A stretch of DNA of 64,000 bases, from contig NZ_LWDV01000008.1 of NCBI RefSeq assembly GCF_001693735.1, positions 288,357 through 352,356 of the forward strand. The letters are read 5' to 3'. Source of the stretch: Orenia metallireducens. Lineage in GTDB: Bacteria > Bacillota > Halanaerobiia > Halobacteroidales > Halobacteroidaceae. Numbering within the stretch: the first letter of the stretch is position 1; each line of letters begins with the position of its first letter. The notes under the pieces were generated by a model, which was given only the letters and a program-made list of their open reading frames with translations, did not search any database and was not told the origin of the DNA. The position numbers and the translations under genes are program-made. Positions 25,842 to 34,927 of this stretch are shown piece by piece.

Positions 25842-26906
25842 ATGGCATCAGGAGAGAAAACAGAAAAGGCCACCCCCAAGAAGAGGAGTGAGGCTAGAAA
25901 AGAGGGACAAGTTGCTAAGAGTAAAGAGTTAAGTAGTGCTTTTACTCTCTTATTTAGTTTTTTGATGTTATCCTTCTGGTTTAAATATATGCTTCATGAG
26001 ATTATTACTTTTACTAATAAAATATTTATGAATTATTTTGAGATGGAATTATCTATTAATAATTTTCATACCCTTTTAATTGAGGTAATAGTCTTTATTG
26101 CAAAGATAGTTGCTCCATTATTATTGGTATCAGCTTTGGTGGGAGTAGCAGTAAGTTATATACAAGTTGGTTTTCTTTATACTCCTAAAGTATTGATTCC
26201 TAAGTTTAGTAAGTTAAACCCTTTAAAGGGGATAAAGCAGATAATGTTTTCTAAACGTTCTTTAGTAGAATTAATCAAATCTATCATGAAAATAACTATC
26301 GTTGTATCAATAGCATACAGCACTATAAAAAAAGTTGCAGGTAAATTTTCGATGTTGACTAATAGTAGTTGGGCCAGTTCATTAAACTTAATAGGAGATA
26401 CTGCCTATTCTTTAGCTACGAAGATAAGTGCAGTTTTTATTATATTAGGGATAGCTGATTTTATGTATCAAAAATGGCAACATGAGGAAGACCTTAAGAT
26501 GAGTAAACAAGAGGTTAAACAAGAAAGGGAGAATGCTGAAGGTAAGCCTGAAGTTAAATCTAAGCGTAGACAGAAGCAACAAGAGATGGCTATGAGTAGA
26601 ATGATGCAGGATATACCTGATGCTTCCGTTGTTATTACCAACCCAACCCATTTTGCTGTAGCTATTAAGTTTGAGATGGATGAGATGGATGTCCCTATTG
26701 TAGTAGCTAAAGGGCAAGATGAATTGGCACTAAGAATTAAAGAGGTCGCTAAAGAAAATAATGTTGAGATTGTAGAAGAGAAGCCCTTGGCTCGGGCTTT
26801 ATATAGACTTGTTGATGTTGGTGAAGAGATACCCCTTGATTTGTACCAAGCAGTAGCTGAAGTACTAGCTTATGTTTATCAATTAGATCAAGAAAGGAGG
26901 TCATAG
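25842..26906 (+). CDS. flhB: Flagellar export switch protein FlhB
   Basis: Export-gate protein that changes substrate class after self-cleavage. The 354-aa protein starts SGEKTEKATPKKRSEARKEGQ, has four membrane helices (about residues 30-215) and a cytoplasmic domain with the autocleavage motif NPTH at residues 267-270 followed by FAVAIKF. All elements needed for switching are intact. Confidence 0.97.
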   Translation: MASGEKTEKATPKKRSEARKEGQVAKSKELSSAFTLLFSFLMLSFWFKYMLHEIITFTNKIFMNYFEMELSINNFHTLLIEVIVFIAKIVAPLLLVSALVGVAVSYIQVGFLYTPKVLIPKFSKLNPLKGIKQIMFSKRSLVELIKSIMKITIVVSIAYSTIKKVAGKFSMLTNSSWASSLNLIGDTAYSLATKISAVFIILGIADFMYQKWQHEEDLKMSKQEVKQERENAEGKPEVKSKRRQKQQEMAMSRMMQDIPDASVVITNPTHFAVAIKFEMDEMDVPIVVAKGQDELALRIKEVAKENNVEIVEEKPLARALYRLVDVGEEIPLDLYQAVAEVLAYVYQLDQERRS

Positions 26907-26908
26907 TA

Positions 26909-28984
26909 ATGGCTACACCTTTAGAAGGAGTTCAGAGAAGAAGTTTAGATCAATATAATGATGTATTATTTGCTATAGCTGTTATTTTAATAGTTGTAAT
27001 GTTCATTGTTCCATTACCAACATTCTTATTAGACTTATTATTGACCTTAAATATTAGTTTAGGTTTGACAATTTTATTAGTATCAATGTATTTGGTAAAT
27101 CCATTGGAGTTATCGGTATTTCCATCATTATTATTGATAGCAACTCTATTTAGATTAGCATTGAACGTATCGACTACCCGTTTGATTTTGGTTCAAGCTA
27201 ATGCTGGAAAGGTAATTGAAGCCTTTGGTGATTTCGTTGTTGGTGGTAACTATGTAGTAGGTTTTGTTATCTTCGTTATCCTAGTTGTTATCCAGTTTGT
27301 GGTAATTACTAAAGGTTCTGAGCGTGTATCAGAGGTAGCAGCTAGATTTACTTTGGATGCTATGCCTGGTAAGCAGATGAGCATCGATGCTGACTTAAGT
27401 TCAGGATTGATTACTGAAGCAGAGGCAAGAAAGAAGAGAGAAGAGATAAGGCAAGAAGCCGATTTTTATGGTGCTATGGATGGTGCCAGCAAATTCGTAA
27501 AGGGTGATGCTATTGCTGGTATTATTATCACCCTAATTAACGTATTGGGTGGTTTAATTATTGGGGTTATTCAATTGAATTTACCTATTTTAGAGGCATT
27601 ACAGACTTATACTTTATTGACAGTGGGTGATGGGTTAGTAAGTCAGATTCCTGCCTTATTAATCTCTACTGCGACAGGTATTGTTGTTACTAGAGCAGCA
27701 TCTGAAGGAAACTTAGGACAAGATTTTACTAAACAGTTATTCAGTCAGCCAAAGACGTTAATAATGGTGTCTGCTGTAATTCTTCTATTAGGAGTATTGA
27801 CGCCATTACCAACCTTTCCTTTTCTATTATTATCTATAATGCTTGGAGTAACAGGTTATATGATGTATCAGGCTGGTAAAGAGAAGCAAGAAGAGATGGT
27901 CTTTGACCAAGAGGAAGAAGAGATAGAGGAATATCGAGAACCAGAAAATCTATCACAGTTATTACAGGTTGATCCAATGGAGTTGGAGGTTGGTTATAAT
28001 CTAATTCCTTTGGTTGTTCCTGAGCAAGGTGGAGACTTGTTAGATAGGGTTTCTATGATTCGTCGCCAATGTGCTCTGGAATTGGGGATTATTATTCCAC
28101 CGATTCGAATTAGAGATAATATGCAGTTAGAACCAAACTACTATCGAGTTAATTTACGGGGCATTGAGATTGCTCAACATGATATTAAAGTTGATGGCTA
28201 TCTAGCTATGGACTCTGGAATGGCTACCGAAGAGATTAATGGTAGAGAAACAGTGGAGCCTGCTTTTGGCTTGCCAGCTATTTGGATTGATGAAGATGAT
28301 AGAGAAAGGGCTGAGATGGCAGGATATACAGTGGTAGATCCACCTTCTGTAATGGCAACCCACTTGACAGAATTAATCAAGTCTCATGCCTATGAACTAT
28401 TAGGTAGACAAGAGGTTAAGGAGTTGATTGATAATATTAAGGAAGATTACCCAGCAGTTATTAATGAATTGATTCCAGATTTATTAACAATTGGTCAGGT
28501 TCAGAAAGTATTGCAGAATCTATTAAAAGAGGGAATTTCAATTAGAGATTTAGTCTCAATCTTAGAGGTCTTAGCTGATCAAGCTAAGAATACACATGAT
28601 ATAGGGATATTAACTGAATATGTAAGGCAAGAAGCATTATCTAGGCATATCTCTAAAAAATATAAAGGGGAGAATAATGAGCTTTATGTTATTACCTTAG
28701 CTCCAGAGTTAGAAGAAGAGATATCTAATTCCATTCAGCATAGTGATCAGGGCTCATATATTGCTTTAAATCCAAATAAAGCACAACAGATATTCAATAG
28801 TTTATCTGAAAAGGTTGAGCAAGTAGCCACTCAGGGTATCGAACCGATTGTCTTAACTTCGCCAATAGTTAGGTATCATTTTAAGCGATTAACAGAGCAG
28901 GTAGCACCAAACTTGACGGTATTGTCCTTTAATGAGCTAGAATCTTACCTTAATGTTCAAACAGTAGGGATGGTGAAAGTATAG
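26909..28984 (+). CDS. flhA: Flagellar export protein FlhA
   Basis: Large export-gate subunit with about eight N-terminal membrane helices (residues ~20-320) and a cytoplasmic ring domain that receives chaperone-substrate complexes. The 691-aa protein has the FHIPEP motif region TLDAMPGKQMSIDADL SSGLI (written with a gap; around residues 150-170) and VVPEQGGDLLDRV. AAGGAGGTC precedes the ATG, two bases after flhB. Confidence 0.97.
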   Translation: MATPLEGVQRRSLDQYNDVLFAIAVILIVVMFIVPLPTFLLDLLLTLNISLGLTILLVSMYLVNPLELSVFPSLLLIATLFRLALNVSTTRLILVQANAGKVIEAFGDFVVGGNYVVGFVIFVILVVIQFVVITKGSERVSEVAARFTLDAMPGKQMSIDADLSSGLITEAEARKKREEIRQEADFYGAMDGASKFVKGDAIAGIIITLINVLGGLIIGVIQLNLPILEALQTYTLLTVGDGLVSQIPALLISTATGIVVTRAASEGNLGQDFTKQLFSQPKTLIMVSAVILLLGVLTPLPTFPFLLLSIMLGVTGYMMYQAGKEKQEEMVFDQEEEEIEEYREPENLSQLLQVDPMELEVGYNLIPLVVPEQGGDLLDRVSMIRRQCALELGIIIPPIRIRDNMQLEPNYYRVNLRGIEIAQHDIKVDGYLAMDSGMATEEINGRETVEPAFGLPAIWIDEDDRERAEMAGYTVVDPPSVMATHLTELIKSHAYELLGRQEVKELIDNIKEDYPAVINELIPDLLTIGQVQKVLQNLLKEGISIRDLVSILEVLADQAKNTHDIGILTEYVRQEALSRHISKKYKGENNELYVITLAPELEEEISNSIQHSDQGSYIALNPNKAQQIFNSLSEKVEQVATQGIEPIVLTSPIVRYHFKRLTEQVAPNLTVLSFNELESYLNVQTVGMVKV

Positions 28985-30097
28985 ATGAAGATAAAAAAGT
29001 ACCGTGCAGAGACGATGCAAGAAGCAATATTAAAAGTGAAGTCAGATTTGGGCTCTGATGCTATTATTTTGCATACACGTAAATTTAAACAAGGTGGTTT
29101 TTTTGGCCTTTTTGCTAAAAAGATGGTAGAAGTGATAGCTACAGCTGATCAGGATAATAAGAAAAGAAAAGAGAGTAAATTAAGTGATAGTAAGCAAATT
29201 GATGAAAATATTATTTTAAAATCAGAATTATCCCAGATGAAGAATATGATGAATGATCTTATGGGAGAGATTAAAAATAAGAATCAACAATCTTTACATT
29301 TAGTAGTCAATCCAGCTTTAGAAAGGTTAATTGAAGCTTTATGGACTTTGGGGTTAAGTAGGAAGATGGCAAAAGATCTAGCTGAGGAAATTGCTAATAA
29401 GGTAAATTTAACAGATTTAAATAATGAAGAGATTAAAGATATTTTAAGGGAGGAACTAAAAAAAGAACTTATCGATATACAACCAATTGAATTAGAAGCA
29501 GGTAAGACTAAGGTTGTATCTTTAGTGGGACCAACAGGAGTCGGTAAGACTACTACTTTAGCGAAGTTAGCAGCAAGATTTTCGTTATTTGAGAATAAGA
29601 AAGTGGGGCTAATTACTGCTGATACTTATAGAATTGCAGCAGTAGATCAGTTAAAAACTTATAGTGAGATTATAAACTTACCCTTAGAGGTTGTCTTTAC
29701 TCCTCAAGAACTATTAAATGCTATTAAGGGCTATAGTGGTTATGATTTAGTTTTAATTGATACTGCTGGTAGAAGTCAGAATAATCAACTTCATATCTCT
29801 GAATTAAAAGGTTTTATTAATAATGTTCCTATTGACGAGATATATTTAGTATTAAGTGCTACTACTAAAGTAAATGATCTTATGAAAATTATAGAAGTAT
29901 ATAATGAAATTGATTTGGATAAATTGATTATCACTAAGCTTGATGAAACTAATTCTTGGGGCACAATATTGGAAGCAACTGCTAAGGCTAAAAAACCTTT
30001 ATCCTATATAACTGTTGGGCAAGATGTTCCAGAAGATATTAAACTACCAGAATCTGAACAATTAGTAGAGGATATATTAAAGGGGCTAGAATTATGA
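28985..30097 (+). CDS. flhF: SRP-family GTPase FlhF
   Basis: Controls number and place of flagella. The 370-aa protein begins KIKKYRAETMQEAILKVKSDLGSDAIIL (B domain), has a middle N-like region and a GTPase domain with G1 [14 protein letters not shown] (about residues 180-193), ITADTYRIAAVDQLKTYS and LIDTAGRS (G3). The ATG follows the flhA stop with no gap. flhG overlaps by four bases (ATGA), so their products are made together. Confidence 0.96.
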   Translation: MKIKKYRAETMQEAILKVKSDLGSDAIILHTRKFKQGGFFGLFAKKMVEVIATADQDNKKRKESKLSDSKQIDENIILKSELSQMKNMMNDLMGEIKNKNQQSLHLVVNPALERLIEALWTLGLSRKMAKDLAEEIANKVNLTDLNNEEIKDILREELKKELIDIQPIELEAGKTKVVSLVGPTGVGKTTTLAKLAARFSLFENKKVGLITADTYRIAAVDQLKTYSEIINLPLEVVFTPQELLNAIKGYSGYDLVLIDTAGRSQNNQLHISELKGFINNVPIDEIYLVLSATTKVNDLMKIIEVYNEIDLDKLIITKLDETNSWGTILEATAKAKKPLSYITVGQDVPEDIKLPESEQLVEDILKGLEL

Positions 30098-30981
30098 ATG
30101 ATCAAGCATCTAAACTAAGAAATTTAGTAGAAAAAATGAAAGTAGAAAAGGATAAAGGAAAAAAAGAAAGAAATACAAAGAGTAAAGGTGCTTATATTTA
30201 TACTGTTACTAGTGGTAAAGGTGGGGTAGGAAAGTCCAACTTCACTGCTAATTTAGCTTTAGCCTTGAATGCATTAGGAAAAAAGGTGATAGTTCTTGAT
30301 GCTGATTTAGGTATGGCTAACTTAGATGTTATTTTGGGTGTAACGCCCACCTATAATTTAGAACATGTAATGCAAGGGCGTAAGACCTTACAAGAAGTTA
30401 TTGTTGAGGGTCCTAATGGATTATCACTAATTCCTGGTGGTTCAGGGATACAAGAACTAGCTAATTTATCTCAATATCAAATCAATAATTTAATTAGTGA
30501 CTTTGTTAGAGTTGGAGAAGAGTTTGATATTATTTTAATCGATACAGGAGCAGGATTAGCACATAATGTAGTAAACTTTATCTTAGGTGCTGATGAAGCT
30601 ATTGTTATTTCTACTCCTGAACCTACTTCTATAACTGATGCGTATGGTGTTGTTAAGGTTATTAGTAAACACGACAGAGAAGCAAATATCAAACTTGTTA
30701 TCAATCAAGCTGAGAATGAAAGAGAAGGTGAGAGAATAGCTAATCGTCTAATTAAGACTGCTTATGATTTTCTAGAACTAGATATTGAGTTGTTGGGGGT
30801 TATACCAAAAGACAATGCTGTAGTAAAATCTGTAATGAGCCGTAGTCCATTTCTTTTGGAATTTCCAAGAGCTAAAGTATCTAAAAGTATTAATCTTACA
30901 GCTGCTAAATTGGTAGATGCAGAAGTTTGCCAAGATTCTGAAGGGATTAGAGGCTTATTTAATAGATTTTTAGGGATTTAA
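30094..30981 (+). CDS. flhG: MinD-like ATPase FlhG
   Basis: Partner of FlhF that stimulates its GTPase and limits flagellar number (FlhG/YlxH). The 295-aa protein has the deviant Walker A GKGGVGKS (about residues 40-47), VLDADLGMANLDVILG, and an N-terminal basic helix (NDQASKLRNLVEKMK) that in the family activates FlhF. The C-terminus has an amphipathic region RGLFNRFLGI, a probable membrane anchor. Confidence 0.95.
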   Translation: MNDQASKLRNLVEKMKVEKDKGKKERNTKSKGAYIYTVTSGKGGVGKSNFTANLALALNALGKKVIVLDADLGMANLDVILGVTPTYNLEHVMQGRKTLQEVIVEGPNGLSLIPGGSGIQELANLSQYQINNLISDFVRVGEEFDIILIDTGAGLAHNVVNFILGADEAIVISTPEPTSITDAYGVVKVISKHDREANIKLVINQAENEREGERIANRLIKTAYDFLELDIELLGVIPKDNAVVKSVMSRSPFLLEFPRAKVSKSINLTAAKLVDAEVCQDSEGIRGLFNRFLGI

Positions 30982-31009
30982 TTGGGACTTGAGTAGGAGG
31001 TGTTGTGGT

Positions 31010-31765
31010 TTGAAGAGAAACTCTAAAGTAGTAAAGAGGTTTGACCTTAATAGAAAGCTGGATATTAACCAGAGAGTTGATATAATTGTGCCTTATGGAA
31101 ATTATGAGGGAAAATATTCATCTCAGGTGGTTGATGTAAAAAATAGCTCAATTTTTACTATAAATACCCCTTTTTCAGAAGGTGAGGTTATTAATGTACC
31201 TATTGGAACTAAAATAGATGTTATGCTTAGAGAAAATACTGGATTATATCAGATACCAGTAAAGGTTATTAAAAGAGAAGTTGAAGTTACCCCTTTATTA
31301 ATAGTAGAACTGGTTGGAGAAGTTAGTAAGATACAAGAAAGAGAATTCTTTAGATTAGATATTTATCAAGAGACAGAATTTAGAGTAGTTGCTGATAATG
31401 ATGATTTGATTAATTTAAATAATTTTGATGAAGAAGCAGGTCTTTATAATGATTTAATAAGGGCTGACAATTCTCACACCTATAATGCTATTATCCAAGA
31501 TATTAGTGCTAGTGGACTTAAGATGGTTACTAAAGATGATTCCTTAGTTGAGGGTCAGATTTTAGAAATAGATTTTAATTTTACTAATCTACCCTTTGAT
31601 AAAATCTTAGCTAAGGTTGTTAGGGTTATTGTAGAGTCAAAACAAGATGAAAAAAGATATAGTATAGGGGTTGAATTTGTTCATCAAAATATAGTTCAAC
31701 GAGATAAAGTTATACAATGGTTATTTACTAAGCAACGTGAACTAAGAAAGAAGGGGCTTATTTAA
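31010..31765 (+). CDS. YcgR-like PilZ protein 1
   Basis: C-di-GMP receptor of the flagellar-brake type. The N-terminal YcgR-N-like beta domain (residues ~15-95) is followed by a PilZ domain with REFFR (RxxxR) and DISASG (DxSxxG), both needed for ligand binding. TTG 31010 lies nine bases after AGGAGG and gives 251 aa; the frame is open from 30989. The protein ends WLFTKQRELRKKGLI, the same as its neighbour. B. subtilis carries cheB at this place and its PilZ brake YpfA elsewhere. Confidence 0.88.
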   Translation: MKRNSKVVKRFDLNRKLDINQRVDIIVPYGNYEGKYSSQVVDVKNSSIFTINTPFSEGEVINVPIGTKIDVMLRENTGLYQIPVKVIKREVEVTPLLIVELVGEVSKIQEREFFRLDIYQETEFRVVADNDDLINLNNFDEEAGLYNDLIRADNSHTYNAIIQDISASGLKMVTKDDSLVEGQILEIDFNFTNLPFDKILAKVVRVIVESKQDEKRYSIGVEFVHQNIVQRDKVIQWLFTKQRELRKKGLI

Positions 31766-31807
31766 TTTGGAATTTGGTTTATTATTTTAAAATGGAGGTA
31801 TTATTCT

Positions 31808-32506
31808 ATGGCAAAGGGACCTCAATTAAAGGTTAATCAAAAGGTAACAATAGAGATAGAAGGCGGTACTGGTAAAGGTGAATATATATCAAGGGTATTG
31901 GACTTTAATGATAAGACTATAGAATTAGAGATTCCATTTGATGAAGATAATAGACCTTTATCCATTAAAAAAAAGACTCCTTTAAAAGTAACCTTCCCAG
32001 GAAGAACAGCATTATATCAGATGGAGACAAAGGTAAAGAGCACCAAGAAGAAGCCTGTATATTCTCTGATAGTCTTTAATTCTAATAATATCAGTAGAAT
32101 TCAAAGAAGAAGGTTTGTGAGAATTTCCATTCAAGAAGAGATTGAATATAGACCTATATCCTATTGTGACATTAAAGGAAAGATAGAGTATGATAATTAT
32201 GCAGAAGAGTTTAGTAAGGCAGTAGCCACTGATATTAGTGGTGGAGGACTTATGATGGTCATACAAGATGTTAATAGGTTTGAAAGAGGGCAAGCCCTAG
32301 AGCTAAAGGTAGATTTTATAGATTTATCTATTAGTATATTAAATGGTGAAATTGTTAGAATTGTAGAAAAAGAAGACGTTGAGACTGGTAAAATTACTAC
32401 TGCTTATGGAATTAAGTTTATTGATATGTCAAGTGATTTGAGAGAAATTATCATTGAATGGGTATTTGCTAAACAACGGGAATTAAGAAAAAAAGGATTG
32501 ATTTAG
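31808..32506 (+). CDS. YcgR-like PilZ protein 2
   Basis: Second tandem c-di-GMP receptor, 232 aa. It has the same layout: a YcgR-N-like domain (residues ~5-95), then a PilZ domain with RRFVR (RxxxR) and DISGGG (DxSxxG). The end WVFAKQRELRKKGLI is almost identical to that of PilZ protein 1, while the N-terminal halves differ clearly, so this is an old duplication rather than a recent one. GGAGG precedes the ATG. Confidence 0.88.
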   Translation: MAKGPQLKVNQKVTIEIEGGTGKGEYISRVLDFNDKTIELEIPFDEDNRPLSIKKKTPLKVTFPGRTALYQMETKVKSTKKKPVYSLIVFNSNNISRIQRRRFVRISIQEEIEYRPISYCDIKGKIEYDNYAEEFSKAVATDISGGGLMMVIQDVNRFERGQALELKVDFIDLSISILNGEIVRIVEKEDVETGKITTAYGIKFIDMSSDLREIIIEWVFAKQRELRKKGLI

Positions 32507-32543
32507 CTGTAAATTATTAAAGAGGCCAAAGGGGTGAGAGTTG

Positions 32544-33173
32544 ATGAAGGATATTGATGGTAAGCTGGCTAAATTAGGACCTATACAGCTTGATGCTTTA
32601 AGAGAGGTTGCTAGTATTGGTGCAGGAAATGCAGCTACTTCCCTTTCGGAGATGCTAAATGATAAGATTCAGATGAAAGTTCCTAAAGTAAATATCTTAC
32701 CTATAGATCAAGTTCCAGAAATTATGGGTGGAGCAGATAATCTAATAGCTGCTATCTTAGTTAGAATCAAGGGAGATATTAATGGTGGTGTTTTATTTAC
32801 TTTAGGAAATAATAGTGCAAATAAATTAATCTCCTTATTAATTGGTGAAGAGGTTAATATTGAAAAGAATATAGGGGAACTAGAAGAGTCAGCTCTTAAA
32901 GAAGTAGCTAATATACTAACAGGGTCTAATCTAAATGCCTTTTCTCAGATGCTTAATATCAGAATAATGCCTGACGTTCCAGCTCTGGCTCATGATATGG
33001 CAGGCGCTATTTTAGAAGTAGCTTTTATAGAAATAGGGCAGATAGGGGATTATGCATTAGTAATTGAAACAGAGATTTTAGGTAATTTAGAGGTTAATGG
33101 TCAGTTCTTTATAATTCCTGATCCTGAATCTCTAGATTTTATGCTAAAGAGGTTAGGTGTTGATGTTGATTAG
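32544..33173 (+). CDS. cheC: CheY-P phosphatase CheC
   Basis: Adaptation protein that dephosphorylates CheY-P together with CheD. ATG 32544 follows GGGGTGAG; the frame is also open at TTG 32541. The 209-aa protein has two pseudo-symmetric halves. The second carries an intact ExxN site (LKEVANILTGS), while the first reads LREVASIGAG, so the asparagine of its ExxN site is a serine (AGT codon). cheD overlaps the 3' end. cheA, cheB, cheW and cheY are not nearby. Confidence 0.92.
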   Translation: MKDIDGKLAKLGPIQLDALREVASIGAGNAATSLSEMLNDKIQMKVPKVNILPIDQVPEIMGGADNLIAAILVRIKGDINGGVLFTLGNNSANKLISLLIGEEVNIEKNIGELEESALKEVANILTGSNLNAFSQMLNIRIMPDVPALAHDMAGAILEVAFIEIGQIGDYALVIETEILGNLEVNGQFFIIPDPESLDFMLKRLGVDVD

Positions 33174-33654
33174 TAATAAGATTAGAGTCAGGATGGCTGA
33201 CCTTAAAGTTGGAAAAGAAAATGATGTTTTGATTACATCGGGTTTAGGTTCTTGTGTTGGATTGACTTTATATGATAGTAGTAATAAGATTGGAGGAATG
33301 GCTCATATTATGTTGCCAGAGTTTCCATCTAATCGTAAACAGGGTAAACCCGAAAAATATGCAGATACAGCAATAGATATCTTGATTGAAGAGTTAAGGA
33401 AAGTAGGGGCAAATATTAGGAATTTAGAGGCTAAGATGGCTGGAGGAGCCCAAATGTTTAATTTTTCAACTTCTAATGATAGAATAAGAATAGGAGTTCG
33501 TAATATTGAAGCTGTAGAAACTATCCTTAAAAGGAAAAGAATTCCGATAATTGGTGCTGAAGTAGGAGAGAACTATGGAAGAACGATGGAATTATATAAT
33601 AACACAGGGGAAGTAATTATTAAAACAGTAAAGCAAGATGACAGAATATTATGA
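33163..33654 (+). CDS. cheD: Receptor glutamine deamidase CheD
   Basis: Deamidates chemoreceptors and activates CheC. The 163-aa protein has the catalytic segment ITSGLGSCVGLTLYD (cysteine in GSCVG) and the histidine in GGMAHIMLPEF, as well as KMAGGAQMF, all typical. ATG 33163, 10 bases after GAGG, overlaps cheC by 11 bases; GTG 33157 is an alternative start. Confidence 0.94.
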   Translation: MLISNKIRVRMADLKVGKENDVLITSGLGSCVGLTLYDSSNKIGGMAHIMLPEFPSNRKQGKPEKYADTAIDILIEELRKVGANIRNLEAKMAGGAQMFNFSTSNDRIRIGVRNIEAVETILKRKRIPIIGAEVGENYGRTMELYNNTGEVIIKTVKQDDRIL

Positions 33655-33720
33655 TAAGACTGAGTCTATAGATATTGCATTCATATTATAATTAATTAAT
33701 AAAGGAGGGGATTATAAATA

Positions 33721-34104
33721 GTGAGTTCCCTTACCAAACAATTTATGATATTATTTGCTATTGTAGCTATTATTATAGTTCTAATGGTATCAGTAATTAT
33801 GAATTTGGACTTAATAACTATTATTAAGAGAGTACTTATTGGAGCAGCTATTTTTAGTATAATAGGTGGGATAATAGGGCAATTGATAAATTTAAATTTA
33901 AGTGATACTATGGAAAAAGAGATGGAAAGTTCAATCAATCAAGTAGCATCTAATTCAGAAGGCACTAATTTTAAAGGAAATTCAGAAAATTTGGAGAGTA
34001 TAACACCTTTAGAATTTGAAAGTATAGATAAGAAAAATATAAATATTATTAATGAGGATTCAGAGAAATTAGCAAAGGTTATCAAAGGCATAAAGCGGGA
34101 ATAG
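33721..34104 (+). CDS. Small two-helix membrane protein
   Basis: Not recognised. The 127-aa protein starts with GTG after AAAGGAGGGG, has two adjoining membrane helices (about residues 7-27 and 37-58) and then a polar, serine/glutamate-rich tail. It lies between cheD and fliA, a spot where small membrane proteins of unknown role are seen in clostridial operons. Both ends are probably cytoplasmic. Confidence 0.65.
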   Translation: MSSLTKQFMILFAIVAIIIVLMVSVIMNLDLITIIKRVLIGAAIFSIIGGIIGQLINLNLSDTMEKEMESSINQVASNSEGTNFKGNSENLESITPLEFESIDKKNINIINEDSEKLAKVIKGIKRE

Positions 34105-34120
34105 TAGGAGGAATCCTTAA

Positions 34121-34903
34121 ATGAAAAAATCAAATAATTTAAAAGAAGATATTCTATGGAATAAGTATAAAAATAGTAATTGCCAACAATCTAAAGAAGA
34201 ATTAATCCTAAGTTATACACCCTTGGTAAAGCATGTTGCAGGAAAGATTATAACTAAAATACCTGATGGATTTACCTTTGATGATTTATTGAACTATGGT
34301 TTTTTGGGATTAATTGATGCTATGGATAGATTTGATTTAAATAGGGAGATTAAGTTTTCCACCTATGCCGTTCCAAGGATAAGAGGTGCAATTTATGATG
34401 AAATTAGAAAGTTAGATTGGGTTCCACAATCAGTTAGAAGAAAGTCAAAGAGACTAACTAATACTTATTATCAATTACAAAAAAAATTAGGAAGAAACCC
34501 TAATGACGAAGAAGTAAGAACAGAATTGGGCTTGACTTCTGAAGAATTTAATGATTTATTAGTTGATGTTAATATTTCAGAGAATATCTCTTTAGAATCA
34601 TTCTTTAATCTTAAAGGTGGAGATAAGATAGAACTAAAAGATTTAATTAGTGACTCTGCTGATAAAGAGCCTGATAATATATTTTTCTATGATCAGATGA
34701 AAATGATTTTAGGTGAATCTATAGATAAATTACCTGAAAAGGAAAAATTAGTTATCTCCCTTTATTATTATGAAGATTTGACATTAACAGAGATAGGAGA
34801 AGTTATGGAGTTAACAACTGCTCGTATTTCGCAGTTGCATACTAAAGCTATTTTTCGATTGAGGGGATACCTTAGTCGGAAGAAAGATCTGTTATTTGCT
34901 TGA
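34121..34903 (+). CDS. fliA: Flagellar sigma factor FliA (sigma-D / sigma-28)
   Basis: Sigma factor for late flagellar and motility genes. The 260-aa protein has region 2 (LILSYTPLVKHVAGKI, FDDLLNYGFLGLIDAMDRFD, FSTYAVPRIRGAIYDE), region 3 (DWVPQSVRRK) and region 4 (LTLTEIGEVMELTTARISQLHTKA), in the order and size of FliA/SigD. GGAGG precedes the ATG. No clear sigma-28 promoter was found in this window, and no flgM. Confidence 0.96.
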   Translation: MKKSNNLKEDILWNKYKNSNCQQSKEELILSYTPLVKHVAGKIITKIPDGFTFDDLLNYGFLGLIDAMDRFDLNREIKFSTYAVPRIRGAIYDEIRKLDWVPQSVRRKSKRLTNTYYQLQKKLGRNPNDEEVRTELGLTSEEFNDLLVDVNISENISLESFFNLKGGDKIELKDLISDSADKEPDNIFFYDQMKMILGESIDKLPEKEKLVISLYYYEDLTLTEIGEVMELTTARISQLHTKAIFRLRGYLSRKKDLLFA

Positions 34904-34927
34904 TTGAATAGGGAGGAGGGGTTAGTT

